Assembly (NCBI GenBank): GCA_016191435.1
Contig: JACPOQ010000035.1
Location: 1 to 64,000 of the forward strand
Direction: 5' to 3'
DNA from: Chloroflexota bacterium
GTDB taxonomy: Bacteria; Chloroflexota; Dehalococcoidia; Tepidiformales; Tepidiformaceae
Length of the DNA stretch: 64,000 bases
Below are positions 52,419-60,674 of the stretch, piece by piece (position 1 is the first letter of the stretch; every line of letters starts with the position of its first letter). The notes under the pieces are model-generated. The model worked only from the letters and a program-made list of their open reading frames with translations, was not told where the DNA came from and searched no databases. Both the position numbers and the translations under genes were made by a program.

Positions 52419-52528
52419 TTCATCCTCCAGGACGGCCAGCCGGTGCTCGGCGTGGCTCGCGAGCTAACGGTTCTCCCCGCCGCGTCCTTCTTCGCCATGG
52501 GGCACACCGCGAGCCGGGTCTTTTTCAT
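52415..52528 (-). CDS. 37-codon ORF coupled to the ABC exporter
   Basis: MKKTRLAVCPMAKKDAAGR and a Ser/Thr/Trp-rich tail, from ATG 52528 with GAAGGAGG upstream. The stop overlaps the permease start by 4 bases. The basic start and single C-P-M are all that stand out; no helix. It may be a leader peptide or a small real product. Confidence 0.4.
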   Translation of the reverse strand: MKKTRLAVCPMAKKDAAGRTVSSRATPSTGWPSWRMK

Positions 52529-52897
52529 CGCCGGGCCTCCTTCAATCTCCGTCCCGAGTTCCGCCGTGCACCGAAACAGTGGTGGAAGTCGCCGTTTCGC
52601 CAGGACCCACGCACCTGATCGTCGGAGCGACCATCCGGTACGACGCGTGGGGTTCGTACCCCTCAGGCTATGCGCTCACGCGGCCACCCCGTGATGGCCG
52701 AACGGGACCGCTCGGCGTGCCCGATTGGGCCCCAAAATTCGCTCGCTCTCGAAGGCGCCAGGTTCTATCGGCGCCGTCTTCCCGCACCCTGCCCGAGGGA
52801 TCGATTGGCAGCAAATATCGAGCCTAACGGACGTACCGCGCGCTCCGCGGCAGGACTACGTTTGTCATGTGAGCCACCCTCGGGAAGGAGGTTGTCG
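52529..52897. other. 369-base divergent intergenic region
   Basis: It separates the ABC exporter operon from the two small plus-strand genes. No gene or clear promoter was found. A good ribosome binding site (GGGAAGGAGG) closes it on the right. Confidence 0.35.
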
Positions 52898-53131
52898 ATG
52901 GCGCAGGCGATTCTCATGAGCGAACGTGATCTCCATGGCCCGATCCCCACGGACACCACCCGCGTGGCCTGCGAGCACGACGCGGTCTGGATAGTTGATG
53001 TCGCCTCGCGCCGCGTGATCCGCGCGGCCTGTGTTTCCTGCGAGACCGCGCTCAGGGCGGTAGTCGTGGTGCCTGCGCCAGTTGAGCGCAGCCTGGAGCT
53101 GAGAGACATGACGCTGGGTACCAGGAGATAG
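52898..53131 (+). CDS. small hypothetical protein with CVSC motif
   Basis: 77 residues: RVACEHDAVWIVDVASRRVI, then AACVSCETALRAVVVV. Three cysteines, two as CxxC, with short beta strands. The start has a strong GGAAGGAGG site. It is followed closely by a DUF2934 gene. The family is unknown. Confidence 0.55.
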   Translation: MAQAILMSERDLHGPIPTDTTRVACEHDAVWIVDVASRRVIRAACVSCETALRAVVVVPAPVERSLELRDMTLGTRR

Positions 53132-53142
53132 TGAGGCAATCC

Positions 53143-53379
53143 ATGGCAACAGAGCTCATCGGCAAAACCCGCCCTGCCAGCATCCTGATCGGCGATGTCA
53201 ACGTGCCGGCCGAACCATCCCGGCAGCGGGAACAGTTGGCAATCAAGGCGTACGAGATCTACTGTGCCCGCGGCGGCGAGCATGGTCACGACCTTGATGA
53301 CTGGATAGAAGCCGAACGCCAGCTCCGCATGGAGTCCGCGGACGGGTCAAAACAAGCTGGCACCGCTCAACAAGCATAG
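53143..53379 (+). CDS. DUF2934 protein
   Basis: 78 residues with the DUF2934 core QLAIKAYEIYCARGG and DLDDWIEAERQL. The family is small, acidic and of unknown function. ATG 53143 has GAGG upstream; GTG 53131 overlaps the previous stop and is an alternative. It appears co-transcribed with the preceding small gene. Confidence 0.75.
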   Translation: MATELIGKTRPASILIGDVNVPAEPSRQREQLAIKAYEIYCARGGEHGHDLDDWIEAERQLRMESADGSKQAGTAQQA

Positions 53380-53608
53380 CCTCAGAGGCCCGGCCCGCCC
53401 GGCGGCTCACCGCGACGCCGTACCATGCAGCGGCGAGCGCGGCAGGAAGCGCAGCGTCCGGGTACGTCTGCTTTGAGGCCCGGCACGAGGTCTTCAACGC
53501 CGATTTCAGGCGTTACGCGGGCCGCTGAGTGTGGCGGGCGGGACCTGGCCCGCGTGGCGGGCAGCCGCGCGCTACCCTTGTGTGGACGGAAGCACCGGAA
53601 GGGGGCGT

Positions 53609-54301
53609 ATGGCAACGAAAGTCCTCGTCGTCGATGACGAGCACAGTATCGTGGACCTGGTTCGCGGCTACCTGGAGCGGGAGGCCTTCGAGGTGCATGC
53701 AGCGTACGACGGCCCGGCCGCACTCAGCCTCACGCGAGACCTGGACCCGGATCTCGTCGTGCTCGACGTCAATCTTCCGGGCATCGATGGGATAGAGGTC
53801 TGCCGGCAATTGCGCCGATTCTCCGATGCCTACGTCCTCATGCTCACCGCCCGGGCCGAGGAGGTGGACCGGATTGTGGGGCTGACCGTCGGCGCCGACG
53901 ATTACCTGACGAAGCCCTTCAGCCCGCGGGAGTTGGTCGCGCGGGTACGCGCCATGCTCCGGCGGCCCCGGACTTCGGCAGCGCGGGACGGCCAGCCGGA
54001 GGGGCTTCTTCGCCTTGGCGACCTCGCCATCGACCCTGGCCGCCGTGCGGTAACCCGAGACCGGGAACAGCTCGACCTCACGGCGCGGGAGTTCGATCTC
54101 CTGGTCATGCTTGCCGAGCACCCCGGGCGCGTCTTTACGCGCGCGCAAATCCTCGACCGCATCTGGGCCAGCGAGTTCTACGATGACCACGTCGTGGAGG
54201 TCCACATTGGCAACCTCCGCCGCAAGCTCGGCAGCGACCCGGCGCGGTATGTCGAGACTGTCCGCGGCGTCGGCTACCGTGCCGTGGAGGGTGCACCGTG
54301 A
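53609..54301 (+). CDS. OmpR-family response regulator
   Basis: 230 residues. Receiver domain with acidic pocket VVDDEH, phosphorylation site D53 (VVLDVNLPG) and the lysine in LTKPFSP (near 103), then a winged helix (LDLTAREFDLLVMLAEHPG, DHVVEVHIGNLRRKL). It pairs with the histidine kinase whose GTG start overlaps its stop. Copper or envelope stress is the likely signal, judged by the Met-rich partner sensor and the Met-rich exported protein downstream. Confidence 0.9.
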   Translation: MATKVLVVDDEHSIVDLVRGYLEREAFEVHAAYDGPAALSLTRDLDPDLVVLDVNLPGIDGIEVCRQLRRFSDAYVLMLTARAEEVDRIVGLTVGADDYLTKPFSPRELVARVRAMLRRPRTSAARDGQPEGLLRLGDLAIDPGRRAVTRDREQLDLTAREFDLLVMLAEHPGRVFTRAQILDRIWASEFYDDHVVEVHIGNLRRKLGSDPARYVETVRGVGYRAVEGAP

Positions 54302-55425
54302 ATGGGCGAAGGCCGTTGCTGGTAGGCATGCGCACACGTCTCCTCGCCAGTCACATTGGCGTGATCATCATCGCGATCGTGGTCCTCTTCGTGACAGTCA
54401 GAGCGACAGCGCCGAACTTCTTCGACTCCCATATTGGCAACATGGCTATGATGGGCGGCCCCGAAGGCACAATGATGACCGCCGAGGCGGGGCAGCTGGA
54501 TGACGCCCTTGCGCGCTCCGTGAACGAAGGGTTCCTCCTCGCGGCGGCAGTCGCGCTCCCGCTCGGCGTCGTCGTGAGTCTGCTCGCGGCCCGGCAGCTC
54601 GCGGGGCCGGTGCGGTCGTTGGCGGCTGCGAGCCGCGGAATCGCCGCCGGGGACTACGTGCAGCGGGTCCCGGTCGAAGGCCCCCCGGAGCTGGAAGAGC
54701 TGGCCCGCAGCTTTAACTTGATGGCTGTCGCGCTCGAGGGAGCCGAGCGCCGCCGTATCGAGTTGATTGGCGACGTAGCCCACGAGCTGCGGACGCCGGT
54801 GACGGTTCTCCAGGGTTACGTCGAGGCACTGGCCGATGGCGTCTTTCCGGCCTCAGCCGAAACATGGTCGAAGCTCGCAGCGGAAACGTCTCGCCTGGGC
54901 AGGCTCGCCGAAGAGTTGCAGGATCTCTCTCGCGCCCAGGCGGGCCAGCTGGCCGTAAGCATATCGGCGGTGAGCGCCGGCGGTGCCATCCGTAGCGCGG
55001 CGGGGCGGCTTGAACCGGCGTTCGCGGAGAAGGGCCTGCGCCTCGATGTCCTCGCGCCCCCGGGTCTTCCCAACGTCCTGGCCGATTCGGAGCGTCTCGT
55101 CCAGGTCCTGTCCAGCCTGCTCTCCAACGCACTGAGATATACCCCGGCGCCCGGCGCCGTCAGCATCGCCGCCCGGCGCGTGGGAGCCGCGATCGAGATT
55201 TCCGTGCACGACACCGGCATTGGGATCAGTGCCGAGCACCTTCCCCACATCTTCGAGCGCTTCTATCGCGTGGACCGGTCCAGGGCGCGGTCGTCGGGTG
55301 GCACCGGCGTTGGTTTGACCATCGCCAGCGCACTCGTGACGGCCATGGGTGGCGCCCTTCGGGCCGAATCGCCCGGCGCAGGCGACGGCTCCACGTTCAC
55401 GATTGTGTTGCCGGTTGCGTCGTAG
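54298..55425 (+). CDS. sensor histidine kinase with a Met-rich sensor loop
   Basis: 375 residues: helix 1 (VIIIAIVVLFVTVRA), a short outside loop of about 40 residues with NMAMMGGPEGTMM, helix 2 (LLAAAVALPLGVVVSLLA), HAMP, the phosphorylated H162 in DVAHELRTPV, and an ATP domain (NALRYTP, DTGIGI, GGTGVGLTI). The methionine cluster outside is like copper/silver sensors, so Cu(I) or Ag(I) sensing is a fair guess. Confidence 0.9.
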   Translation: MNGRRPLLVGMRTRLLASHIGVIIIAIVVLFVTVRATAPNFFDSHIGNMAMMGGPEGTMMTAEAGQLDDALARSVNEGFLLAAAVALPLGVVVSLLAARQLAGPVRSLAAASRGIAAGDYVQRVPVEGPPELEELARSFNLMAVALEGAERRRIELIGDVAHELRTPVTVLQGYVEALADGVFPASAETWSKLAAETSRLGRLAEELQDLSRAQAGQLAVSISAVSAGGAIRSAAGRLEPAFAEKGLRLDVLAPPGLPNVLADSERLVQVLSSLLSNALRYTPAPGAVSIAARRVGAAIEISVHDTGIGISAEHLPHIFERFYRVDRSRARSSGGTGVGLTIASALVTAMGGALRAESPGAGDGSTFTIVLPVAS

Positions 55426-55479
55426 TCCGGCGAACCACCGCTCGCGGGGCCCTGCCGCCGGCAGATCTGGCCGGCAGCG

Positions 55480-55525
55480 CTTGAGCAAATCTTGAACTTC
55501 GCACTGCGCCTCTCTTGAGGTTCAA
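55480..55525 (+). promoter_or_regulatory. possible response-regulator box
   Basis: CTTGAG occurs at 55480-55485 and 55514-55519, and TTGAAC (55492-55497) is mirrored by GTTCAA (55520-55525). The repeats lie between the histidine kinase and the SHOCT and Met-rich genes and are AT-richer than their surroundings. They may be where the adjacent OmpR-type regulator binds. Confidence 0.3.
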
Positions 55526-55575
55526 ACGCGATGATCGACCTGCGGTCCCTCGGAGGGCCGGAAGGAAGGTCAGTC

Positions 55576-55800
55576 ATGATGGACGTTGGAGGCATGGGGA
55601 GCTTCGGCTGGGCGGGGATGGCATTCGGGCTCGTGTTTTGGGTCGCCATCATCGCCTTTGGCGCCTGGGCGATTGCCCAGGTGGGCCGAGACAGGCCCCG
55701 GACAGAGGACGCCGAAGATGTGCTGCGCCGCAGGTACGCCGGCGGAGAAATCAACGACCAGGAATTCGAATCGGCCCGGCGCGCGCTGCGCCGAAGCTGA
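55576..55800 (+). CDS. SHOCT-domain membrane protein
   Basis: 74 residues: a Gly/Met-rich start (MMDVGGMGSFGWAGM), one helix (AFGLVFWVAIIAFGAWAIA) and a SHOCT motif (DVLRRRYAGGEINDQEFESA). ATG 55576 has GGAAGGAAGG upstream. Same type as 44451-44678. It lies between a two-component system and a Met-rich exported protein. Confidence 0.78.
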   Translation: MMDVGGMGSFGWAGMAFGLVFWVAIIAFGAWAIAQVGRDRPRTEDAEDVLRRRYAGGEINDQEFESARRALRRS

Positions 55801-55839
55801 ATTCACAAGGCTCGAACAACAACTGAAGGAGAATCAGCG

Positions 55840-56319
55840 ATGAACACACGAAAAGTAGTCCTCGCCGGCGTCCTCGCGGCCGCCGCCATCGTCACGCTCG
55901 GCACGTTTGGCCTGGCAGTTGCCCAGAGCACCTCCGGCGGCTCGGACATGCAGAGCGGTATGGGCTCTGGCCACATGAGTGGCCAGGCTGGTATGGATTG
56001 CGACGCAATGGACGGCATGACCGCCTCCGGAATGGGGCAGATGCACGAGGCTGTGGCCAGGGCGCTGGGCATCAGCGTCGATGAGTTGAACGCGCAACTG
56101 GCCGCGGGCAAGACGGTCGCCCAGATTGCAGCTGAAAAGGGCATCGACATGGCGACGGTGCGGTCGGCGATGCAGGCAGCGCACGCAGCCATCGCGAACG
56201 AGGACGGCACGACGTCCGGCAGCATGATGTCCGGCGGGATGATGTCGGACAGCATGATGTCCGGCAGCACGACGTCCGGCGGAACGATGTCCGGCGGCAT
56301 GATGTCCGGCCAGGATTGA
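55840..56319 (+). CDS. Met-rich exported protein with MMSG repeats
   Basis: 159 residues: signal peptide ending near LAVAQS, a Met/Gly/Ser stretch (SDMQSGMGSGHMSGQAGM), a helical middle (EAVARALGISVDELNAQLA, KTVAQIAAEKGIDMATV) and a tail of about eight Met-Ser-Gly units. Methionine-rich exported proteins bind Cu(I) or Ag(I). The middle looks like a small helical DUF. It is probably controlled by the two-component system upstream. Confidence 0.7.
   Translation: MNTRKVVLAGVLAAAAIVTLGTFGLAVAQSTSGGSDMQSGMGSGHMSGQAGMDCDAMDGMTASGMGQMHEAVARALGISVDELNAQLAAGKTVAQIAAEKGIDMATVRSAMQAAHAAIANEDGTTSGSMMSGGMMSDSMMSGSTTSGGTMSGGMMSGQD
56215..56310 (+). repeat. imperfect 15-base tandem repeats coding for Met-Ser-Gly units
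   Basis: The unit is close to ATGATGTCCGGCGG, varied as AGCATGATGTCCGGC, GGGATGATGTCGGAC and AGCACGACGTCCGGC, repeated about seven times in frame. Such arrays can change length by slippage. Confidence 0.75.
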
Positions 56320-56567
56320 CCAGCGGTCGATGGCGGCGGCGGACGCCGCTCAGTCCGGGGCAGTCTCCAACGTCGGGGGGCTGCCCCGGATTTCGGGCGT
56401 CCCGACCTTCTTCACGGGGGCGAAGATTTTCTGCGCGAGCGGCGATGGCGTGCTCGTGGCTGCAATCCATGACTGGTTCAACGCCCAACTGATGAACCTC
56501 GGCCGCGACGCACGCTCCCGGCAGGAAGCCCGCTCAGCCCCAGGCGTGTCGGAGGCGGCTGGATGCT

Positions 56568-58223
56568 TCAGCGGCGGTTCCGGTGGCGGCCGAGCATGAT
56601 GAACCTCGCCACCAGGCCGGCTGCGGCGATCGTGCCCCCAACAAACCAGGCCGGCGCGATCACTCCCCAGCCGGGCGGCCGCTCGGCGGCGCCGATGATC
56701 GCCAGGCCGACGATAAAGGAGCTTGCGAGGATGGCCGTCGAAAGCCGGCCGACAATCGCGCCGACGCGGTCCAGGTACTCGTCGAGATCCCGGTGGCGCA
56801 GCGCTACTTCGAACTCCCCGCGGTCCAGCCGCGACGCGATCCGGCCGACCTGTCCCGGCAAAGCGACCGCCGCGAATGCGGATTGCCGGCCGGCATCGAC
56901 CATCCGCCTTCGCATGGCCCGGACGGACGAGCGGCGGGACCGGGCCCGCTTCGCAAAGGGTTCGGCCACCATGGCGATGTTGAAGTCGGGGTCGAGGCGG
57001 CGCCAGAGCCCCTCGCTCATTGCGATCGTCTTCAACACGAGCGCGAGCTCCGTCGGGAGTTGCAGCTGGTTGCGCCGGATGACGCCGAGCATGTCGTGCA
57101 GGAATGCCGAGACATTCACCTGGCGCAGCGACAGCCCGTAGTAGCTTTCCAGCAGGTGCTGGAGGTCGCGGCGCACGGCCGCGCGGTTGGCAGCGCTCTG
57201 GAGCACGCCGAGCGACTCCAGCGCCCACGTGGCGTCGTCGGCATCCTGCCGCACGCAGGCGTCGAGGAGCAGCAAGAACTGGTACTTCAGTTCGTCATCG
57301 AGGTTCCCCACCATCCCGAAGTCGAGGATCGCCAGCCTGCCGTCCCCCGTGACGATGAAGTTTCCCGGGTGGGGGTCGGCATGGAAGAAGCCCGCTTCGA
57401 AGACCTGGACGAGGAGCGCCTCCGCGCCGACGTTCGCCATCGCCGCCGCGTCCACGCCGGCCGGAAGGTCGGCGAGCCGGGTTCCATCCACCCGCTCCAT
57501 GACAAGGACGGCCTTCGTTGTCAGGTCCCAGCAGATCGCCGGGACCAGGATGTCCTGCCGTTTGGCGAGGACCTCCCCGAGCCGTGCTGCGTTATGCGCC
57601 TCGCGGATGTAGTCGAATTCGGACCGAAGCGTCCAGCTAAAGTCGTCGACAATGGCTTCCAGGTCATAGAAGGATGCCAGGCGCCCACCCGAAACACGCC
57701 GGGCGAGGTCGGCAAGGATGGCGAGGTCCTGGGCGACCGTTTCGGCTACGCCCGGCTTCTGCACTTTCACGACCACGCGCGCGCCGTCGTGGAGGACCGC
57801 CCCATGCACCTGGCCGATGGAGGCGGCGGCAATCGGCTCTCGCTCGAAATCCGCGAAGAGTTCATCGATCTTCCCGCCCAGCTCGCGCTCGATGATGGCC
57901 ACGATCGCGTCCGCCGGGACGGGCGGGACACGGTCGCGAAGCTTCTCGAACTCCGCGATGTATTCCGGCGCCACGAAGTCGGGACGGGTACTGAGGATCT
58001 GCCCAAGCTTTATCGCCGTGGTCCCGAGGTCCTCCATCGCGAGGCGTACGTGCTCGGCGGTTGTGTAGCGGCGCTCACGGCGCGCGTGCCCCATGAGGCC
58101 GCGTTGGAACGGTACGACCCAGGCGATGCCGGCCTCGTTCACGAATGCGCCCAGTCCATGGCGTGAAAGCACGCTCAGGATTTCACGGTAACGGCGCCGC
58201 CGCGTGCTCGAACCCCCGATCAC
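56568..58223 (-). CDS. ABC1/AarF (UbiB-like) atypical kinase
   Basis: 551 residues. Family motifs are all there: KLGQILSTRPDFVAPEY (KxGQ), PIAAASIGQVHGAVL (Ala-rich loop), VVVKVQKPGV (Lys), a ExD-type FDYIREAHN, FFHADPHPGNF (catalytic) and LDFGMVG. A C-terminal pair of helices anchors it (ILASSFIVGLAIIG, IAPAWFVGGTIAAAGLV). These proteins help isoprenoid-quinone synthesis or lipid homeostasis. It stands alone on its strand. Confidence 0.9.
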   Translation of the reverse strand: MIGGSSTRRRRYREILSVLSRHGLGAFVNEAGIAWVVPFQRGLMGHARRERRYTTAEHVRLAMEDLGTTAIKLGQILSTRPDFVAPEYIAEFEKLRDRVPPVPADAIVAIIERELGGKIDELFADFEREPIAAASIGQVHGAVLHDGARVVVKVQKPGVAETVAQDLAILADLARRVSGGRLASFYDLEAIVDDFSWTLRSEFDYIREAHNAARLGEVLAKRQDILVPAICWDLTTKAVLVMERVDGTRLADLPAGVDAAAMANVGAEALLVQVFEAGFFHADPHPGNFIVTGDGRLAILDFGMVGNLDDELKYQFLLLLDACVRQDADDATWALESLGVLQSAANRAAVRRDLQHLLESYYGLSLRQVNVSAFLHDMLGVIRRNQLQLPTELALVLKTIAMSEGLWRRLDPDFNIAMVAEPFAKRARSRRSSVRAMRRRMVDAGRQSAFAAVALPGQVGRIASRLDRGEFEVALRHRDLDEYLDRVGAIVGRLSTAILASSFIVGLAIIGAAERPPGWGVIAPAWFVGGTIAAAGLVARFIMLGRHRNRR

Positions 58224-58323
58224 GGGCGCCCCTCATCGCGGCGCGCCGCGCGAGCACCATCCGGCCCGGGGCCGCTCTTCGAGCGGCGCCGTCTGATCGC
58301 CAATGCCCGCGCGGCCCCCAGGT

Positions 58324-58443
58324 TCAGTGGTGGCCTCCGTGGCGCATCAGCCGCGGGTGGATGGCGCGCAGAGAGACCAGCCCTGCCGCGCCCATTGCGT
58401 CACCGTGGGGTGCGGCCGCTGCGTGGCCCTGGTGCTCGGTCAC
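58324..58443 (-). CDS. short His-rich ORF
   Basis: 39 codons from GTG 58443: MTEHQGHAAAAPHGDAMG, then LVSLRAIHPRLMRHGGHH. Eight histidines in 39 residues and a GAGGTG site upstream. It may be a small metal-binding peptide or chance. It lies between the small membrane protein gene and the AarF gene, all on the minus strand. Confidence 0.35.
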   Translation of the reverse strand: MTEHQGHAAAAPHGDAMGAAGLVSLRAIHPRLMRHGGHH

Positions 58444-58588
58444 CTCATTCACCTCTGTCGTAGTGACTGTACCGTCGTCCGGCGAGGTGTGCGAATACAG
58501 GGCCTACCCGTCGTTGTGCCCGGCCGAACGGTCGCGTTCCGTCACCCGGCTTCCGGCCGGCAGCATGGGCGCAGCCGGCCGCGGCGCC

Positions 58589-58918
58589 TTAGCGCGATCG
58601 CGCGAACACCCTGGCAGCAACGACCGGCGTGACCCCGCCGACGAGCCCACCGGCGACCGCCGCGAGCCAGTGGAGTGGGTGCGGGTAGGAAGCCAGCGTC
58701 GCTTCGGCCACGAAGTACGCGGCCATCAGCAGCGCGAACCCCGCGACGAGGCTGGCGACGCTCGGCCCCGTCCCACCGCTCTCCGCCTGGGCCGGGAATT
58801 CGATGTAGCGCGGCACGCCACTCTCTGGCTCCCAGCCCGCCCGGGGCTCAGCCCCCGAGCGGTCCGAGGAGGTGGTTTGGCGCGGTTGAGGCTTTGAGCG
58901 CTTGGCCGATCGAGTCAT
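58589..58918 (-). CDS. small membrane protein
   Basis: 109 residues: a polar 50-residue N-terminus, then two helices (VASLVAGFALLMAAYFVAEA and LHWLAAVAGGLVGGVTPVVA) and a basic end. No family recognised. The binding site is weak. It lies after the BlaR-like gene on the same strand, separated by 200 bases. Confidence 0.5.
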   Translation of the reverse strand: MTRSAKRSKPQPRQTTSSDRSGAEPRAGWEPESGVPRYIEFPAQAESGGTGPSVASLVAGFALLMAAYFVAEATLASYPHPLHWLAAVAGGLVGGVTPVVAARVFARSR

Positions 58919-59118
58919 GCCGGTACCATCGATTGGGGCTGTAACTCAGCCTACTGCTACTGGCTGTCGTACGGAAGCCGGTCGTTGCGGTCATCGCCGC
59001 TGGAGAATCTTGCGCGCCGCGATGGCCGCAAAGGTGGCCACGGCGATCGCCCGTGCCGGCCCATCGCTGCGAGCCGCTTCCGTTTGCAGCCGGCCATCGC
59101 TTCCGCTATGGCGGGAGC

Positions 59119-60114
59119 CTACGCTTGCATGCTCGTCCCATCCGGGCAGAACCAGTAGGACTGCGAGTCCGTGAGTCCGGCGAAGGCGAGCGCCATGATG
59201 GCTGCAACGAACGACAGGCCGAGCACCAGCGCCACCCGTTCCCCCGCTCCCACGGCAAGGCCGTGGTGCCGGACCTTGCGCAGCGCCCGTTCCCGCTCGC
59301 TCGTCATGCCACACGAGCCCGGTGGCACAGGCGCCAGGACATCGACCTTGAACAACGCCTGGAGCAGCGGTCGATCGTCGCCCATCTCGGTTGAGGCGCG
59401 GGCGTCGGCTCGCGCCTCGCGCGCAGCCCGGTGGGCGACACCGAGCCACGACGTCCGTGGGAACCAGAGCGACCAAATGATCAGTTCGACGAGCCAGCAG
59501 CGGAGCGGGTCCCGCCTCCTCACGTGTGCGATCTCGTGGAGCAGCGTGGCTTCCATCTCGGAGGACGACATGCGCCGGAGAAGCGCAGGGCTCACATAGA
59601 TCCGGGGACGAAGGAGCCCGGCCGAGAAGGCGACGGCGGCGTCCATGGCCACCAGGCGTACGGGGATCGCCCGTCCGCCGGCGTAGAGCTCGATCTCCTC
59701 GGACTGCCCGAAGTTTCGTCCCTGGCGGCGGATGGCAACCAGGTCCCGCGCGCCACGCCAGAGTGCGCGGCCGAGCGCGAGGGTCGCCCAGCCCGCCAGC
59801 ACCGCCATGGACCCATAGCCGGCGACCACCAACGGGCCCCGGCGCAGGGCCTGCTGGCATGCCTGGAGCAGGCGGTCCACCGGCTGGGCGGCGGGAGTCA
59901 TCGTGATGGCAAGCCAGAGCGGGACGGCGAGCGCGGCAATCACCGCCAGCATCCCGGCGGCCGCGCCGAGCTCGATGAGATGGCCGTCGCGGCGCCAGAA
60001 TCGCTGGCTCGATGCCGGCCATGTCCACAAGTAGACGTTCAGTTCGCGCACGACGTGCCTGTCTTCGTGCGGGGCTCCAGATCCTTGGTGTTCGGATCGA
60101 TGCGCGCCCTGCAT
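59119..60114 (-). CDS. M56 family metalloprotease (BlaR1-like, no sensor domain)
   Basis: 331 residues. Two N-terminal helices (AAAGMLAVIAALAVPLWLAI, VVAGYGSMAVLAGWATLAL), zinc motif LLHEIAHVRRRD (HEIAH 193-197), and a last helix (VALVLGLSFVAAIMALAF) followed by a short tail with one Cys. As with the copy at 46239-47054 there is no penicillin-binding sensor. It lies 132 bases after a BlaI-like gene and probably cuts that repressor. The start at 60114 has GGTGAG upstream; GTG 60051 is an alternative. Confidence 0.8.
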   Translation of the reverse strand: MQGAHRSEHQGSGAPHEDRHVVRELNVYLWTWPASSQRFWRRDGHLIELGAAAGMLAVIAALAVPLWLAITMTPAAQPVDRLLQACQQALRRGPLVVAGYGSMAVLAGWATLALGRALWRGARDLVAIRRQGRNFGQSEEIELYAGGRAIPVRLVAMDAAVAFSAGLLRPRIYVSPALLRRMSSSEMEATLLHEIAHVRRRDPLRCWLVELIIWSLWFPRTSWLGVAHRAAREARADARASTEMGDDRPLLQALFKVDVLAPVPPGSCGMTSERERALRKVRHHGLAVGAGERVALVLGLSFVAAIMALAFAGLTDSQSYWFCPDGTSMQA

Positions 60115-60246
60115 TGCTCACCGGGAAGGCAATCGTCATCCGTCAGGGAGTCGAGCACCAAGGCACTTCGCGGGACCACGCGGCCGCCACTCCGCACAGG
60201 CGCGGGTGGTGGCCGCGTGGGTCGGGCCAATGGATTCTTTCGCCGG

Positions 60247-60672
60247 CTACTGGCCATTGCCGCCGGGCCTCCATGTGTTGATCTCGATTGTGCGGGTCTC
60301 GTCGTCGAGGAGGCGCGCGACGATCGTACGTTGCTCCGGGGAGAGATCACGCACAAACCCCACGAGCGCCGCCGCGCCGTACATTTCGAGCGCTTCGCGC
60401 ACGGCCCGCCCTCCAAGCTCACCCGCTATCTCCATCTGGTCCCGCGCCTCGTACAGGTACGCCTTGCCGTGCCGCTGCCGGAAGAGATAGCCCTTCTCCC
60501 AGAGCCTTGTCATGACCGTCATCACGGTGGTGTAGGCCAGAGGCCGGCCGTCGTCGCCAAGCCGCGCCACCGTCTCCGCAACGCTCGATCGTCCACTGGC
60601 ACGGACCACGAGGAAAACCTGGCGCTCGAGGTCGCCGAGCGAAGCGCCGATATCGGGTTCGTTCGTCGTCAT
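60247..60672 (-). CDS. BlaI/MecI/CopY family repressor
   Basis: 141 residues: LGDLERQVFLVVRASGRSSV, then AYTTVMTVMTRLWEKGYLFR (winged helix), and an acidic C-terminus (SPEQRTIVARLLDDETRTI). It starts 2 bases after the CcdA stop, so it is the fifth gene of the operon behind the dyad at 63191-63209. This points to self-control of the operon. Confidence 0.85.
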   Translation of the reverse strand: MTTNEPDIGASLGDLERQVFLVVRASGRSSVAETVARLGDDGRPLAYTTVMTVMTRLWEKGYLFRQRHGKAYLYEARDQMEIAGELGGRAVREALEMYGAAALVGFVRDLSPEQRTIVARLLDDETRTIEINTWRPGGNGQ

Positions 60673-60674
60673 CG

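Noticed and set aside
56215-56310. CRISPR-like repeat array
   Set aside because: The units are directly adjacent, about 15 bases long and in frame with a coding gene; there are no spacers.
56583-58166. A 527-codon plus-strand open frame opposite the AarF-like gene
   Set aside because: Antisense shadow of an intact kinase with all motifs; the product is composition-biased and matches nothing.
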